Part shown: positions 55,830-64,000 of the stretch, one piece after another | Position numbering within the stretch: position 1 is the stretch's first letter | Layout: each line of letters opens with the position of its first letter | DNA from: Streptomyces justiciae | Lineage (GTDB): Bacteria > Actinomycetota > Actinomycetes > Streptomycetales > Streptomycetaceae | NCBI RefSeq assembly: GCF_015163075.1 | Contig: NZ_JADDXU010000005.1 | Coordinates: 124,001-188,000, forward strand | Reading direction: 5' to 3' | DNA length: 64,000 bases | The notes under the pieces: generated by a model | Seen by the model: only the letters and a program-made list of their open reading frames with translations | What the model was told of the DNA's origin: nothing | The model's database searches: none | Made by a program: the position numbers and the translations under genes

Positions 55830-56345
55830 TCACAGCCTCGCGCGCGTCGCTTCCAGCAGTCGTACGACCGACTCGTCCGCCACGTCCGCGACCTCGTCGT
55901 AGGCGAACCAGCGCAGGTCCAGGGACTCGTCGCTGATCGCCGCCACGGCATCGGCCGGGGCCAGGGCCGCGTACTGGACGTCGAGGTGCCACGCGCACGG
56001 CGTGTGGTGGCGGTCCAGACGGACCGGGCCGCCCGGCAGCAGGGTCAGACCCGGGATGCCGGATTCCTCGGTGCCCTCGCGGAGTGCCGCCGCCTCCAGC
56101 GTGTCGTCCGCCGGCTCGCAGTGGCCGCCCATCTGGAGCCACATCCGCAACTTCTTGTGAAGGGTGAGCAGCACACGCCCGCGTGACGGGTCGATCACCA
56201 GCGCGCTCGCCGTGATGTGCCCGTCCCCGCAGGCCTTCCACATGCCGTCCGGGTGGGACGCCAGATGGTCCAGATAGGTCTGGCGCAGCTCGGCCTGGTC
56301 CTCGTAGCTCTTCAGTACGAGGACCGCGTCGTCGTACAGGCTCAC
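55830..56345 (-). CDS. Nudix hydrolase with atypical Nudix box
   Basis: A 171-residue Nudix protein. The box reads GGHCEPADDTLEAAALREGTEESGI: the REGTEE core is intact, but the first glutamate of the consensus is an aspartate and one residue is inserted before it. The N-terminal helical part (SLYDDAVLVLKSYEDQAEL) and ASALVIDPSRGRVLLTLHKK are typical of a group of actinobacterial Nudix proteins of unknown substrate. The GTG start overlaps the stop of the zincin gene (GTGA), so both are translated together. Confidence 0.83.
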   Translation of the reverse strand: MSLYDDAVLVLKSYEDQAELRQTYLDHLASHPDGMWKACGDGHITASALVIDPSRGRVLLTLHKKLRMWLQMGGHCEPADDTLEAAALREGTEESGIPGLTLLPGGPVRLDRHHTPCAWHLDVQYAALAPADAVAAISDESLDLRWFAYDEVADVADESVVRLLEATRARL

Positions 56346-57781
56346 TCGGTGTCGTCGCCCTTTTCGTCCTCGTCCTTCTTGCGCAGGTCGGGCTTCTCCG
56401 CGGCCTCGCCGAGCATCTTGTCCAGCTCGGAGAAGTCCAGCTGCTCGCGGTGCACGAAGCCGTCCGGGTCGTCCAGGTCGGAGGCGGTCGGCAGCATGTC
56501 CGGGTGGGCCCACAGGCCGTCCCGGCCGTCGACACCGCGCGCGTCCGTGAGCGAGGCCCACAGACGGGAGGCGTCCCGCAGTCGGCGCGGGCGCAGCTCC
56601 AGGCCGATCAGCGTGGCGAACGTCTGCTCGGCCGGGCCGCCGGAGGCGCGACGGCGGCGCAGCGTCTCGCGCAGCGCGTCCGCCGACGACAGCCGGGGCT
56701 TCGCGGCCGCGTGGACCACCGCGTCGACCCAGCCCTCCACGAGCGCCAGAGCCGTCTCCAGACGGGCCAGGGCCGCCTTCTGCTCCGGGGTGTCCTCCGG
56801 CTGGAACATGCCCTGCTGGAGCGCGTCCTGAAGCTGCTCGGGGTTCTGCGGGTCGAACTGGCCGACCACGTCCTCCAGCTTGGCGGTGTCGACCTTGATC
56901 CCGCGCGCGTAGCCGTCGACCGCGCCGAACAGATGCGAGCGCAGCCACGGCACATGCGCGAAGAGACGCTGGTGAGCGGCCTCGCGCAGGGCGAGGTACA
57001 GCCGCACCTCGTCCTGCGGTACGCCCAGGTCCTTGCCGAACGCCCCGATGTTGATCGGCAGCAGCGCGGCCTTGCCGGCCGGGCCGAGCGGCAGGCCGAT
57101 GTCGGTCGAGCCGACGACCTCGCCCGCGAGCACGCCGACGGCCTGCCCGATCTGCGTGCCGAACATGGCGCCGCCCATCGAGCGCATCATGCCGATCAGC
57201 GGGCCGGCCATGGCCTGCATCTCCTCCGGCAGGACATCGCCCATGGCGGTGCCGACACGCTCGGCGACCGGGTCGACGAGCTCCTTCCACGCGGGCAGGG
57301 TCGCCTCGACCCACTCCGCGCGGGACCAGGCCACGGCGGAGCCCGCGCCGGACGGCAGGGACGTGGCGTCGTCGAGCCACAGGTCGGCCAGGCGGACGGC
57401 CTCCTCGACCGCGGTGCGCTCGGCGGGGCCGACGCTCGCGTCCTTGGTGCCGTCAGCGGTGCCCTGGGAGACCGTCTGGCGGGCGATCTGCTTGGCCATG
57501 TCCCAGTTCACCGGACCGCCCTCGTACGAGAGCATCTGGCCCAGCTGCTGGAATGCGGCCCCCAGGTCGTTGGGGTTCAGTGAACCGAACATGGCAGCGA
57601 ACGGATTGTCGGCACCAGGACCGCCGGGGCCACCGAAGCCACCGGCTCCGGGCAGCCCGCCGAAACCGAACGGGTTGGCCGGGCCCTGACCACCACCGCT
57701 CTGCTGGTCCTTCTTCTTGCCCTCGTCGCCGTCTTCCGGCTCCTCCGGCGGAAGGCCGAATCCGAATGGGGTGTCACTCAC
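56342..57781 (-). CDS. Zincin-like metalloprotease (DUF2342, Zincin_2)
   Basis: A 479-residue protein with a Gly/Pro/Phe-rich N-terminus (about 1-65), a helical core, and a zincin-like signature REAAHQRLFAHVPWLRSH (near 260) in place of classical HExxH. The family is conserved in actinobacteria and annotated as zinc-dependent metalloprotease on structural grounds; its substrate is unknown. It is often mentioned as F420-associated, but no F420 gene is present here. GTG at 57781 follows GAGGAA. It forms an operon with the Nudix gene and is divergent from the SDR gene. Confidence 0.82.
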   Translation of the reverse strand: MSDTPFGFGLPPEEPEDGDEGKKKDQQSGGGQGPANPFGFGGLPGAGGFGGPGGPGADNPFAAMFGSLNPNDLGAAFQQLGQMLSYEGGPVNWDMAKQIARQTVSQGTADGTKDASVGPAERTAVEEAVRLADLWLDDATSLPSGAGSAVAWSRAEWVEATLPAWKELVDPVAERVGTAMGDVLPEEMQAMAGPLIGMMRSMGGAMFGTQIGQAVGVLAGEVVGSTDIGLPLGPAGKAALLPINIGAFGKDLGVPQDEVRLYLALREAAHQRLFAHVPWLRSHLFGAVDGYARGIKVDTAKLEDVVGQFDPQNPEQLQDALQQGMFQPEDTPEQKAALARLETALALVEGWVDAVVHAAAKPRLSSADALRETLRRRRASGGPAEQTFATLIGLELRPRRLRDASRLWASLTDARGVDGRDGLWAHPDMLPTASDLDDPDGFVHREQLDFSELDKMLGEAAEKPDLRKKDEDEKGDDTE

Positions 57782-57971
57782 GGGATTCCTCGGCTGGTAA
57801 GGCCACCGGTGTCCCGGCGGCGCGACTGCCCGATAACACCACCCAGCGTAGACACCGCCGGCGGTTCGGGCCTCGGTGCTCCGCCGACTCGCGGCCTGCG
57901 GCAGGATGGATGCCACCTGGTACGTACGCGTCACTCGCGCTCGTACTGAAGACAACCGCTGGAGACGCCCG

Positions 57972-59084
57972 GTGAGTTCCCCTGATCCACAGGTTCGCGC
58001 AGCGCGAAACCAGTCAACCAATCCCGGTGTGCGCGGGCCGGTCGTCGCCGTGACCGGTGCCGCGGCCGGCATCGGCGCGCTGCTCACCGAGCGGCTCGCC
58101 GCCTCGGGCGAGATCAAGCAGGTCATCGCCATCGACGAGCGGCGCGGCGAGTGCGCCGCGGCGCAGTGGCACATCCTCGACGTGCGGGACCCGGCGATCG
58201 CCGACAAGCTGCGCGGCGCGGACGTGGTCGTGCATCTGGCGCTGGATCTCGACCTGGAGACGGACGCGGCGGCGCGTACGGCGTACAACGTGCGGGGGAC
58301 ACAGACCGTGCTGACCGCGGCCGCGGCGGCCGGGGTGCACCGGGTCGTGCTGTGCACGTCCGCCATGGTCTACGGGGCGCTGGACGACAACGAGCTGCCC
58401 CTGTCGGAGGACGCGGAGCTGCGGGCGACCGCGGAGGCGACCGGCGTCGGGGACCTGCTGGAGATCGAGCGGCTCGCGCGGAGGGCGCCTCGGGCGCACC
58501 CCGGTCTCAATGTCACCGTGGTGCGGCCCGCTGTGCTGGTGGGAGGCACCGACACCGCGCTGACCAGGTACTTCGAGTCGCCTCGGCTGCTTGTCGTCGC
58601 CGGGTCGCGGCCCGCCTGGCAGTTCTGCCATGTCGAGGATCTGTGCAGTGCCCTGGAGTACGCCGTTCTCGAGAAGGTCGAGGGTGAACTCGCGGTCGGC
58701 TGCGACGGGTGGCTGGAGCAGGAGGAGGTCGAGGAGCTCAGCGGGATCCGGCGGATGGAGCTGCCGTCGGCGGTCGCGCTGGGGGCGGCGGCTCGGCTGC
58801 ACCGGATCGGGCTGACGCCGTCGCCTGCCGGGGATCTCGCGTACACGATGTACCCGTGGGTGGTCAGCGGGAGCCGGCTGCATGACGCCGGGTGGCGGCC
58901 GCAGTGGACCAACGAGGAGGTTCTCGCGGAGCTGCTGGAGGAGGTCTCCGGGCGGCACACGGTGGCCGGGCGGCGACTGGGGCGCAAGGACGCGACGGCC
59001 GCGGGTGCGGCGGGCGCGACGGTGGCCCTGCTCGGCGCGGCGGCTGTGGTGCGGCGGGCTCGGAAGGCGCGGCGGCGGATCTGA
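57972..59084 (+). CDS. SDR-family NAD-dependent epimerase
   Basis: A 370-residue extended SDR protein. VAVTGAAAGIGALLTERLA binds the dinucleotide; TSAMVYGALDDNELPL is the usual central strand, but the YxxxK pair is not clear (LLEIERLARRAP occupies that place), so catalysis may be altered. A hydrophobic C-terminal stretch (AAGAAGATVALLGAAAVV) followed by a basic tail may attach it to the membrane. GTG at 57972 follows GGAGA at six nucleotides. The substrate is unknown. Confidence 0.8.
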   Translation: MSSPDPQVRAARNQSTNPGVRGPVVAVTGAAAGIGALLTERLAASGEIKQVIAIDERRGECAAAQWHILDVRDPAIADKLRGADVVVHLALDLDLETDAAARTAYNVRGTQTVLTAAAAAGVHRVVLCTSAMVYGALDDNELPLSEDAELRATAEATGVGDLLEIERLARRAPRAHPGLNVTVVRPAVLVGGTDTALTRYFESPRLLVVAGSRPAWQFCHVEDLCSALEYAVLEKVEGELAVGCDGWLEQEEVEELSGIRRMELPSAVALGAAARLHRIGLTPSPAGDLAYTMYPWVVSGSRLHDAGWRPQWTNEEVLAELLEEVSGRHTVAGRRLGRKDATAAGAAGATVALLGAAAVVRRARKARRRI

Positions 59085-59178
59085 GGGCGGCCCCTGTAGA
59101 AGGCTCCAAAGCCGTACACGCGCGTGCCGGGCGATAGCGCTATTCCCCCTGTTCCCGCCCGTGAGGCACGATGGGGTC

Positions 59179-59640
59179 ATGGGAACCACCTACGACCATC
59201 CCGGTGAGCAGGCCGGCGAGGAGCCGATCAAGCTCATCGCCATTCGTGAGACGTCCCTCTCTCTGGACGAGGTCTTCAAGGCCGTCGGGGACGAGGCCGC
59301 CGGCGGTACCGCGCTGTTCGTGGGGACCGTGCGCAATCACGACGGGGGAGCGGACGTCGATCAGCTCGGGTACTCGTGCCACCCCAGCGCCGAGGCCGAG
59401 ATGCGGCGGATCGCGGAGAAGGTCGTCGCGGAGTATCCGGTGCGGGCACTGGCAGCGGTGCACCGGATCGGGGATCTGTCCGTCGGGGACCTCGCCGTCG
59501 TCGTCGCGGTCTCCTGTCCGCACCGGGGTGAGGCCTTCGAGGCCTGTCGGAAGCTGATCGACGACCTCAAGCACGAAGTGCCCATCTGGAAGCACCAGAA
59601 GTTCTCCGACGGCACCGAGGAATGGGTCGGCGCCTGCTGA
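59179..59640 (+). CDS. moaE: Molybdopterin synthase catalytic subunit MoaE
   Basis: A 153-residue MoaE protein: FVGTVRNHDGG, YSCHPSAEAEM (the place of the usual LEYEAY), VHRIGDLSVGDLAVVVAVS, PHRGEAFEACR and the catalytic lysines in PIWKHQKFSDG. It converts precursor Z (cPMP) to molybdopterin with thiocarboxylated MoaD; MoeZ in this window sulfurates MoaD. No moaD is nearby. CACGAT at 59167-59172 lies six nucleotides before the ATG with a G-rich gap, so a leaderless transcript is possible. Confidence 0.9.
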   Translation: MGTTYDHPGEQAGEEPIKLIAIRETSLSLDEVFKAVGDEAAGGTALFVGTVRNHDGGADVDQLGYSCHPSAEAEMRRIAEKVVAEYPVRALAAVHRIGDLSVGDLAVVVAVSCPHRGEAFEACRKLIDDLKHEVPIWKHQKFSDGTEEWVGAC

Positions 59641-59770
59641 GCCCTCGCTCATCCCACCTGCCACTCCCTCCAGTTGCGTAACCGCCCCCCGCACGTGAGC
59701 GTTGTCAGTGCGGATGGTTAATCTGCTGATCAGTCAGTTGCGGTCGCTCATCTGGGGTTGGGAGGTCGGC

Positions 59771-59926
59771 ATGGCGGCGCTCGCCTGGTTGCTGATTCCG
59801 CTTGTGGCTGCGATCGGTGCCGGTCTGTGGGGAAGCTGGGCCAACCGCACCCGGAAGGTGCGCAGCGACGGGCCCGAGCTGGACGGGTACGCCCGGTTCC
59901 GCAGGGCCATGGAGAAGCAGCCCTGA
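59771..59926 (+). CDS. Small single-span membrane protein
   Basis: A 51-residue protein with one membrane segment (LAWLLIPLVAAIGAGLWGSW) and a basic, polar C-terminus (YARFRRAMEKQP). The ATG at 59771 follows GGGAGG at five nucleotides; an open frame extends further upstream but lacks such a signal. It ends 36 bp before the PDZ protease gene. Function unknown. Confidence 0.65.
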   Translation: MAALAWLLIPLVAAIGAGLWGSWANRTRKVRSDGPELDGYARFRRAMEKQP

Positions 59927-59962
59927 CGGGACGCTGACAGGGGCGTCCCGTACTGTCGTTCC

Positions 59963-61060
59963 ATGCCACGCCGCACCGCGACGATGCTCGCCTCCACCCT
60001 GATGCTGATCGCGCTTCTCTGCGCGGGAGTCTTCATCCCCGTTCCCTACTCGGAGATGTCCCCGGGGCCGACGGTGAACACCCTGGGCGAGCACGACGGC
60101 GAGCCGGTGCTGCAGATCTCCGGGCGCAAGACGTACGCCACGAGCGGGCACCTCAACATGACCACCGTCCGGGTCACCAGCGCCGACTACAAGATGAACC
60201 TCGTCGAGGCCGTCTACGGCTGGCTGGCGCACGACAACAAGGTCGTGCCGCACGACACCCTCTACCCGGACGGCAAGACCGAGGAGCAGTCCACCCAGGA
60301 GAACGCCGAGGAGTTCAGCCAGTCCCAGGAGAGCGCCAAGGTCGCCGCCCTGAAGGAGCTGGACATCCCGGTGAAGTCGTTCGTGATCGTCTCCACGGTC
60401 GCCAAGGACTCCCCGTCCGAGGGCGTCCTGCACGCCGGTGACGTCATCAAGGCCGTCGACGGAACCGCCGTCAAGGAGCCCACCGACGTCGCCGAGCTGG
60501 TCACCAAGCACAAGCCCGGCGAGAAGGTCACCTTCACGATCGTGCCCGCCAAGGAGCAGGCCGCCGCGGAGAAGGAGAACAAGACGGCGACGGAGACCCA
60601 GGACGTGACCATCACGACCAAGGAGTCCGACGACGAGCTCGAGAAGCGCGCCATCGTCGGCATCACCGCCGGGACCGACCACACCTTCCCGTTCACCATC
60701 GACATCAAGCTCGCCGACGTCGGCGGCCCGAGCGCCGGTCTGATGTTCTCCCTCGGCATCTACGACAAGCTCACCCCGGGCAGCCTCACCGGCGGCAAGT
60801 TCGTGGCCGGCACCGGGACCATCGACGACGACGGCAAGGTCGGCCCCATCGGTGGCATCGAGATGAAGACCGTCGGCGCCCGCGACAAGGGCGCGCAGTA
60901 CTTCCTGACGCCCGCCGAGAACTGCGCCTCCGCCGCCAAGGACACCCCCAGCGGGCTCACCCTGGTGAAGGTGAACACCATCGAGGACGCCCTCGGCGCG
61001 CTGAAGGACATCCGGTCCGGAGACACCGCCGACCTTCCCAAGTGCACCACCAAGGGCTGA
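59963..61060 (+). CDS. PDZ/Lon-type secreted protease (YlbL family)
   Basis: A 365-residue membrane-anchored protease. One N-terminal membrane segment (MLASTLMLIALLCAGVFI) places the rest outside. A PDZ domain spans about 135-205 (VAKDSPSEGVLHAGDVIKAV) and a Lon-type S16 domain follows with the Ser-Lys dyad: Ser257 in GGPSAGLMFSL and Lys302 in GGIEMKTVGA. B. subtilis YlbL belongs to the same family. TACTGT at 59951-59956 lies six nucleotides before the ATG without a ribosome-binding site, suggesting a leaderless mRNA. Confidence 0.88.
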   Translation: MPRRTATMLASTLMLIALLCAGVFIPVPYSEMSPGPTVNTLGEHDGEPVLQISGRKTYATSGHLNMTTVRVTSADYKMNLVEAVYGWLAHDNKVVPHDTLYPDGKTEEQSTQENAEEFSQSQESAKVAALKELDIPVKSFVIVSTVAKDSPSEGVLHAGDVIKAVDGTAVKEPTDVAELVTKHKPGEKVTFTIVPAKEQAAAEKENKTATETQDVTITTKESDDELEKRAIVGITAGTDHTFPFTIDIKLADVGGPSAGLMFSLGIYDKLTPGSLTGGKFVAGTGTIDDDGKVGPIGGIEMKTVGARDKGAQYFLTPAENCASAAKDTPSGLTLVKVNTIEDALGALKDIRSGDTADLPKCTTKG

Positions 61061-61089
61061 CGGCACCGGCACACGCGCGTACGTGAACG

Positions 61090-61116
61090 AGGGCGCCCCC
61101 ACCGCGGGGGCGCCCT
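61090..61116. terminator. Bidirectional terminator after the PDZ protease gene
   Basis: AGGGCGCCCCC (61090-61100) pairs with GGGGGCGCCCT (61106-61116) around ACCGC, between convergent genes. Confidence 0.88.
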
Positions 61117-61136
61117 CGTCGTCGTACCGAAGGACC

Positions 61137-61679
61137 TCAGTCCTCGAACGTCGCCGACAGTGCCTCCGCCAGGCCCGGGACCAGGGCGCCGCCCGTGAGG
61201 ACCTCCGTCGGGGAGTCCTTCTCGCGCAGGCGCAGGGCCGAGTCGCGGGTGCCGTCGCGCAGGACCGCGACCGTCATCCGGACCTCCTGGCGGTCGGGGT
61301 GCTTGGCGACCCACTGGGCGAGCTTCTTGTCGCTCAGGCCCTCGGGGACCTGTGCCTCGGCGGACGGGGGCAGCATGAGGCGCTCCACCGTCAGGGCGCA
61401 GCCGGCCACCGCGTCGGGCCAGGCGATGGTGCCGAGGAACTCGTCGAGCGGCTTGCCCGCCGGGATCTCCTCCTGCTCGATCGGGGTGAGACCGGAGGAC
61501 TCCTGCTCGTCCTCCAGGCCGAGCTGGGCCGCGAGGGCAGGTTCCTGGGCTCGCAGTCGCGCGGTGTCTACGAGGGCGAAGAGGCGAGCGGGCTGGTCCC
61601 AGCCGAGGCCGGAGACGTACTCGTCGATCTCGAGTACGGCCCGGGTCAGGGGGCTCGCTGCCATAGGAGTGTTGGACAT
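61137..61679 (-). CDS. PPA1309 family protein
   Basis: A 180-residue soluble protein of the actinobacterial PPA1309 family: LTRAVLEIDEYVSGLGWDQP at the start region, TIAWPDAVAGCALTVERLM in the middle and VAVLRDGTRDSALRLREKD near the end. Its function is unknown; it commonly sits between the PDZ protease and UPF0182 genes. CAGGAT at 61692-61687 (minus strand) lies seven nucleotides before the ATG with no ribosome-binding site, so it is probably leaderless. Confidence 0.83.
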   Translation of the reverse strand: MSNTPMAASPLTRAVLEIDEYVSGLGWDQPARLFALVDTARLRAQEPALAAQLGLEDEQESSGLTPIEQEEIPAGKPLDEFLGTIAWPDAVAGCALTVERLMLPPSAEAQVPEGLSDKKLAQWVAKHPDRQEVRMTVAVLRDGTRDSALRLREKDSPTEVLTGGALVPGLAEALSATFED

Positions 61680-61713
61680 GGTCACAATCCTGCCTCGTTC
61701 ATGGCCGGAATCG

Positions 61714-61739
61714 GGAACCGAGTAAAGCGTGAGTAAGTT
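61714..61739 (+). promoter_or_regulatory. SigR-like promoter of the UPF0182 gene
   Basis: GGAAC (61714-61718), exactly 18 nt, GTT (61737-61739). It differs from the SigR consensus only in the last base of the -35 element. The start codon is at 61831. It lies in the divergent region shared with PPA1309. Confidence 0.5.
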
Positions 61740-61830
61740 GCATAGGTGAGGGCCTACGATCACGTGGCCCACGGACGGCCCGTGAACACGCGGGCCTGAC
61801 GGACCAACAGCGAACTTCGAGGTGCGCACC

Positions 61831-64000
61831 TTGGCTTTCCAGATGCCGGACCGCGGCGGAGGCCCCACGGGGCCGCGGATGAGAGTGGGCCGCCCGTCCC
61901 GGCGTGTCCGGACCCTGCTCATGACGCTGGGCGTCCTTGCCGTACTCGGCATGGCGTTCACCATGTTCGCCGGGTTCTGGACCGACTGGCTCTGGTATCG
62001 GTCGGTGAACTACTCGTCCGTGTTCACGACCACCCTGTGGACCAAGATCGGGCTGTTCTTCGTCTTCGGTCTGCTCATGGCCCTGGCGGTCGGGTTCAAC
62101 ATCTGGCTGGCGCACCGGCTGCGGCCGCCGCTGAGCGCCATGTCGATGGAGCAGCAGAACCTCGACCGCTACCGCATGGGCATCGCGCCGTACAAGAAGT
62201 GGCTGCTGCTCGGGATCACGGCCCTGGTCGGCCTCATCGCCGGCGCCTCGGCGTCCAGCCAGTGGCGGACCTGGCTGATGTGGGTCAACGGCGTCTCCTT
62301 CCACGAGAAGGACCCGCAGTTCAAGCTCGACATCTCCTTCTACACCTTCGACCTGCCCTGGTACCGGTTCCTGCTCGGCTTCGGCTTCGCCGCCGCGATC
62401 CTGTCCGTGATCGCCGCCGCGCTGACCCACTACCTGTACGGCGGGCTGAGGATCACCTCCCCGGGCGCGCGTGCCACGGCCGCCGCGACCGGGCATCTGT
62501 CGGTGCTGCTCGGCATCTTCGTCGCCCTGAAGGCGGTGGCCTACTGGCTGGACCGGTACGGCCTGGCGGTGAAGTCCAGCGACTTCAAGGCGACCGACAA
62601 CTGGACCGGCCTGAGGTACGTCGACGCCAACGCCTATCTGCCGGCCAAGACGATCCTGTTCTGCATCGCCGTCATCTGCGCCCTGCTGTTCTTCGCCACC
62701 CTGTGGCGGCGCACCTGGCAGCTGCCGGTCATCGGCTTCGGCCTGATGGTGCTCTCCGCGATCCTCATCGGCGGCCTGTACCCGGCGATCGTCCAGAAGT
62801 TCCAGGTCCAGCCGAACGAGCAGGCCAAGGAAGCGCCGTACGTCACGAAGAACCTCAAGGCGACCCGTGAGGCCTACGGCATCGACGACGCCCAGGTCAA
62901 CGAGTACGAGGGCACGTCGAAGACGCAGGACAAGACCAAGCTGCGCGACGACGTCGCCGACGCGGCCAGCATCCGTGTCGTCGACCCGAACGTCGTCTCC
63001 CCGACGTTCCAGCAGCTCCAGCAGATCCGAAACTACTACGCGTTCCCGACCAACCTGGACGTCGACCGCTACAGCAAGGACGGCAAGGACCAGGACACGG
63101 TCATCGGTCTGCGTGAGCTGAACCTCAACGGCATTCCGAAGAACAACTGGATCAACGACCACTTCCGCTACACCCACGGCTACGGCGTGGTCGCCGCCAA
63201 GGGCACCGACGCCGACTCCGAGGGCCGCCCGGTCTTCACCGAGTCCGACCTGCCCTCCGAGGGTGACCTCGGGACGTACGAGCAGCGGATCTACTACGGC
63301 GAGAAGACGACCGAGTACTCGATCGTCGGCGGTCCCCAGAAGGAGATCGACTACTCCGACGACAGCGGTGAGAAGACCTTCACCTACACCGGCAAGAGCG
63401 GGGTCAACCTCTCCAACCCGATCAACCGGGCCGCGTACGCGGTGGCGTTCAGCGAGCCGCAGATCCTCTACTCCGGCGCGATCGGCGAGGGCTCGCGGAT
63501 TCTGTACAACCGCACGCCGAAGGAGCGCGTCGAGGCGGTCGCCCCCTGGCTGACCATCGACGGCGACGCCTACCCGGCGGTCGTCGACGGCAGGATCCAG
63601 TGGATCGTCGACGCGTACACGACGACGAACGGCTACCCGTACTCCTCGCGTACGACCCTCGGTGACACCACGGCCGACTCGCTGACCGCGACGAACAACT
63701 CGCGCGCGGTGGTGGCCCAGCAGAACCAGGTCAACTACATCCGCAACTCGGTGAAGGCGACCGTCGACGCGTACACCGGCCAGGTCAAGCTCTATCAGTG
63801 GGACACCAAGGACCCGGTCCTGAAGACCTGGATGAAGGCGTTCCCGGGCACGGTGAAGGACAAGAGCGAGATCTCGCAGTCGCTCATGGCCCATCTGCGT
63901 TACCCGCAGGACCTGTTCAAGGTCCAGCGCGAGCTGCTCAGCCGGTACCACGTGAAGGACGCGACGACGTTCCTGTCCGGCTCCGAGGTGTGGCAGGTGC
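61831..64000 (+). CDS. UPF0182 (COG1615) membrane protein, cut by the window end
   Basis: The first 723 codons of a protein that is usually about 980 residues long; the frame stays open to the edge. Seven membrane segments occupy about residues 28-320 (for example WLLLGITALVGLIAGASAS), then a large extracytoplasmic part with family blocks such as YRYTHGYGVV-like FRYTHGYGVVAAKG and YAVAFSEPQILYSG. Function unknown. The start is TTG at 61831, six nucleotides after GAGGTG; an ATG four codons later lacks a signal. A GGAAC-N18-GTT promoter lies about 90 nt upstream. Confidence 0.88.
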   Translation, partial: MAFQMPDRGGGPTGPRMRVGRPSRRVRTLLMTLGVLAVLGMAFTMFAGFWTDWLWYRSVNYSSVFTTTLWTKIGLFFVFGLLMALAVGFNIWLAHRLRPPLSAMSMEQQNLDRYRMGIAPYKKWLLLGITALVGLIAGASASSQWRTWLMWVNGVSFHEKDPQFKLDISFYTFDLPWYRFLLGFGFAAAILSVIAAALTHYLYGGLRITSPGARATAAATGHLSVLLGIFVALKAVAYWLDRYGLAVKSSDFKATDNWTGLRYVDANAYLPAKTILFCIAVICALLFFATLWRRTWQLPVIGFGLMVLSAILIGGLYPAIVQKFQVQPNEQAKEAPYVTKNLKATREAYGIDDAQVNEYEGTSKTQDKTKLRDDVADAASIRVVDPNVVSPTFQQLQQIRNYYAFPTNLDVDRYSKDGKDQDTVIGLRELNLNGIPKNNWINDHFRYTHGYGVVAAKGTDADSEGRPVFTESDLPSEGDLGTYEQRIYYGEKTTEYSIVGGPQKEIDYSDDSGEKTFTYTGKSGVNLSNPINRAAYAVAFSEPQILYSGAIGEGSRILYNRTPKERVEAVAPWLTIDGDAYPAVVDGRIQWIVDAYTTTNGYPYSSRTTLGDTTADSLTATNNSRAVVAQQNQVNYIRNSVKATVDAYTGQVKLYQWDTKDPVLKTWMKAFPGTVKDKSEISQSLMAHLRYPQDLFKVQRELLSRYHVKDATTFLSGSEVWQV

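Noticed and set aside
59133..59142. Perfect 10-bp palindrome ATAGCGCTAT upstream of moaE
   Set aside because: Short and single, not overlapping a clear promoter; too weak to call an operator.

Overview
The window is a high-GC actinobacterial chromosome segment, almost certainly Streptomyces. Reasons: strong G/C bias at third codon positions, many GTG starts, a WblC (WhiB7-type) regulator, mycoredoxin, mycobacterial-type helicase-nuclease AdnAB and UvrD2, perfect SigR-type promoters, and protein families typical of streptomycetes (DUF3107, DUF3152, DUF6758, PPA1309, SlpD/SlpE-like peptidases). Gene content and order resemble the moeZ-adnAB-uvrD2-wblC region of the S. coelicolor chromosome. No transposon, phage, CRISPR array, rRNA or tRNA was seen; this is core chromosome.

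Layout. 1-12.8 kb: small housekeeping and conserved genes (suppressor-of-fused domain protein, MFS exporter, DUF6758, PHP phosphoesterase, MarC, a 50-residue protein behind a SigR-type promoter, NYN-domain protein, alpha/beta hydrolase, DEAD-box RNA helicase with a very long basic repeat tail, MiaE-like ferritin-fold protein, DUF3107, TetR). 13-16 kb: an alpha/beta hydrolase and a DUF3152 protein, both with in-frame tandem repeats. 15.9-21.5 kb: a peptide ABC transporter operon preceded by a palindrome-covered promoter, a leaderless two-cysteine leader ORF and an intrinsic terminator, arranged like a cysteine-responsive attenuator. 21.7-26.8 kb: a four-gene polysaccharide cluster (PelF-like glycosyltransferase, membrane protein, NAD-dependent epimerase, Spherulin-4-type glycosidase). 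26.9-28.1 kb: moeZ. 28.1-31.4 kb: two secreted lipoprotein tripeptidyl-aminopeptidase homologues. 31.5-34.2 kb: a membrane protein that joins a degenerate kinase domain to a lipid-flippase-like domain.

34.4-48.5 kb is a genome-maintenance and redox/antibiotic-stress island: alkyltransferase-like protein, adnA-adnB, M20 peptidase, nudC, mycoredoxin, uvrD2, and wblC with its AT-rich promoter element, upstream ORF and attenuator. 48.6-52.4 kb: a zinc-ribbon protein, a ThiF-like protein translationally coupled to an ABC1/UbiB kinase, and a YgjP-type metallopeptidase. 52.5-55.8 kb: three consecutive AIM24-domain genes, the first fused to a TerD domain. 55.8-64 kb: Nudix hydrolase, zincin-like protease, SDR epimerase, moaE, a small membrane protein, a PDZ/Lon-type protease, PPA1309 and the first part of a UPF0182 membrane protein cut by the window edge.

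Two regulatory themes run through the window. About sixteen start codons have a -10-like hexamer (nAnnnT) exactly 6-7 nt upstream and little or no Shine-Dalgarno sequence, as expected of leaderless transcripts. Four promoters match the SigR consensus (GGAAT/C-N18-GTT), in front of the 50-residue protein, moeZ, mycoredoxin and the UPF0182 gene.
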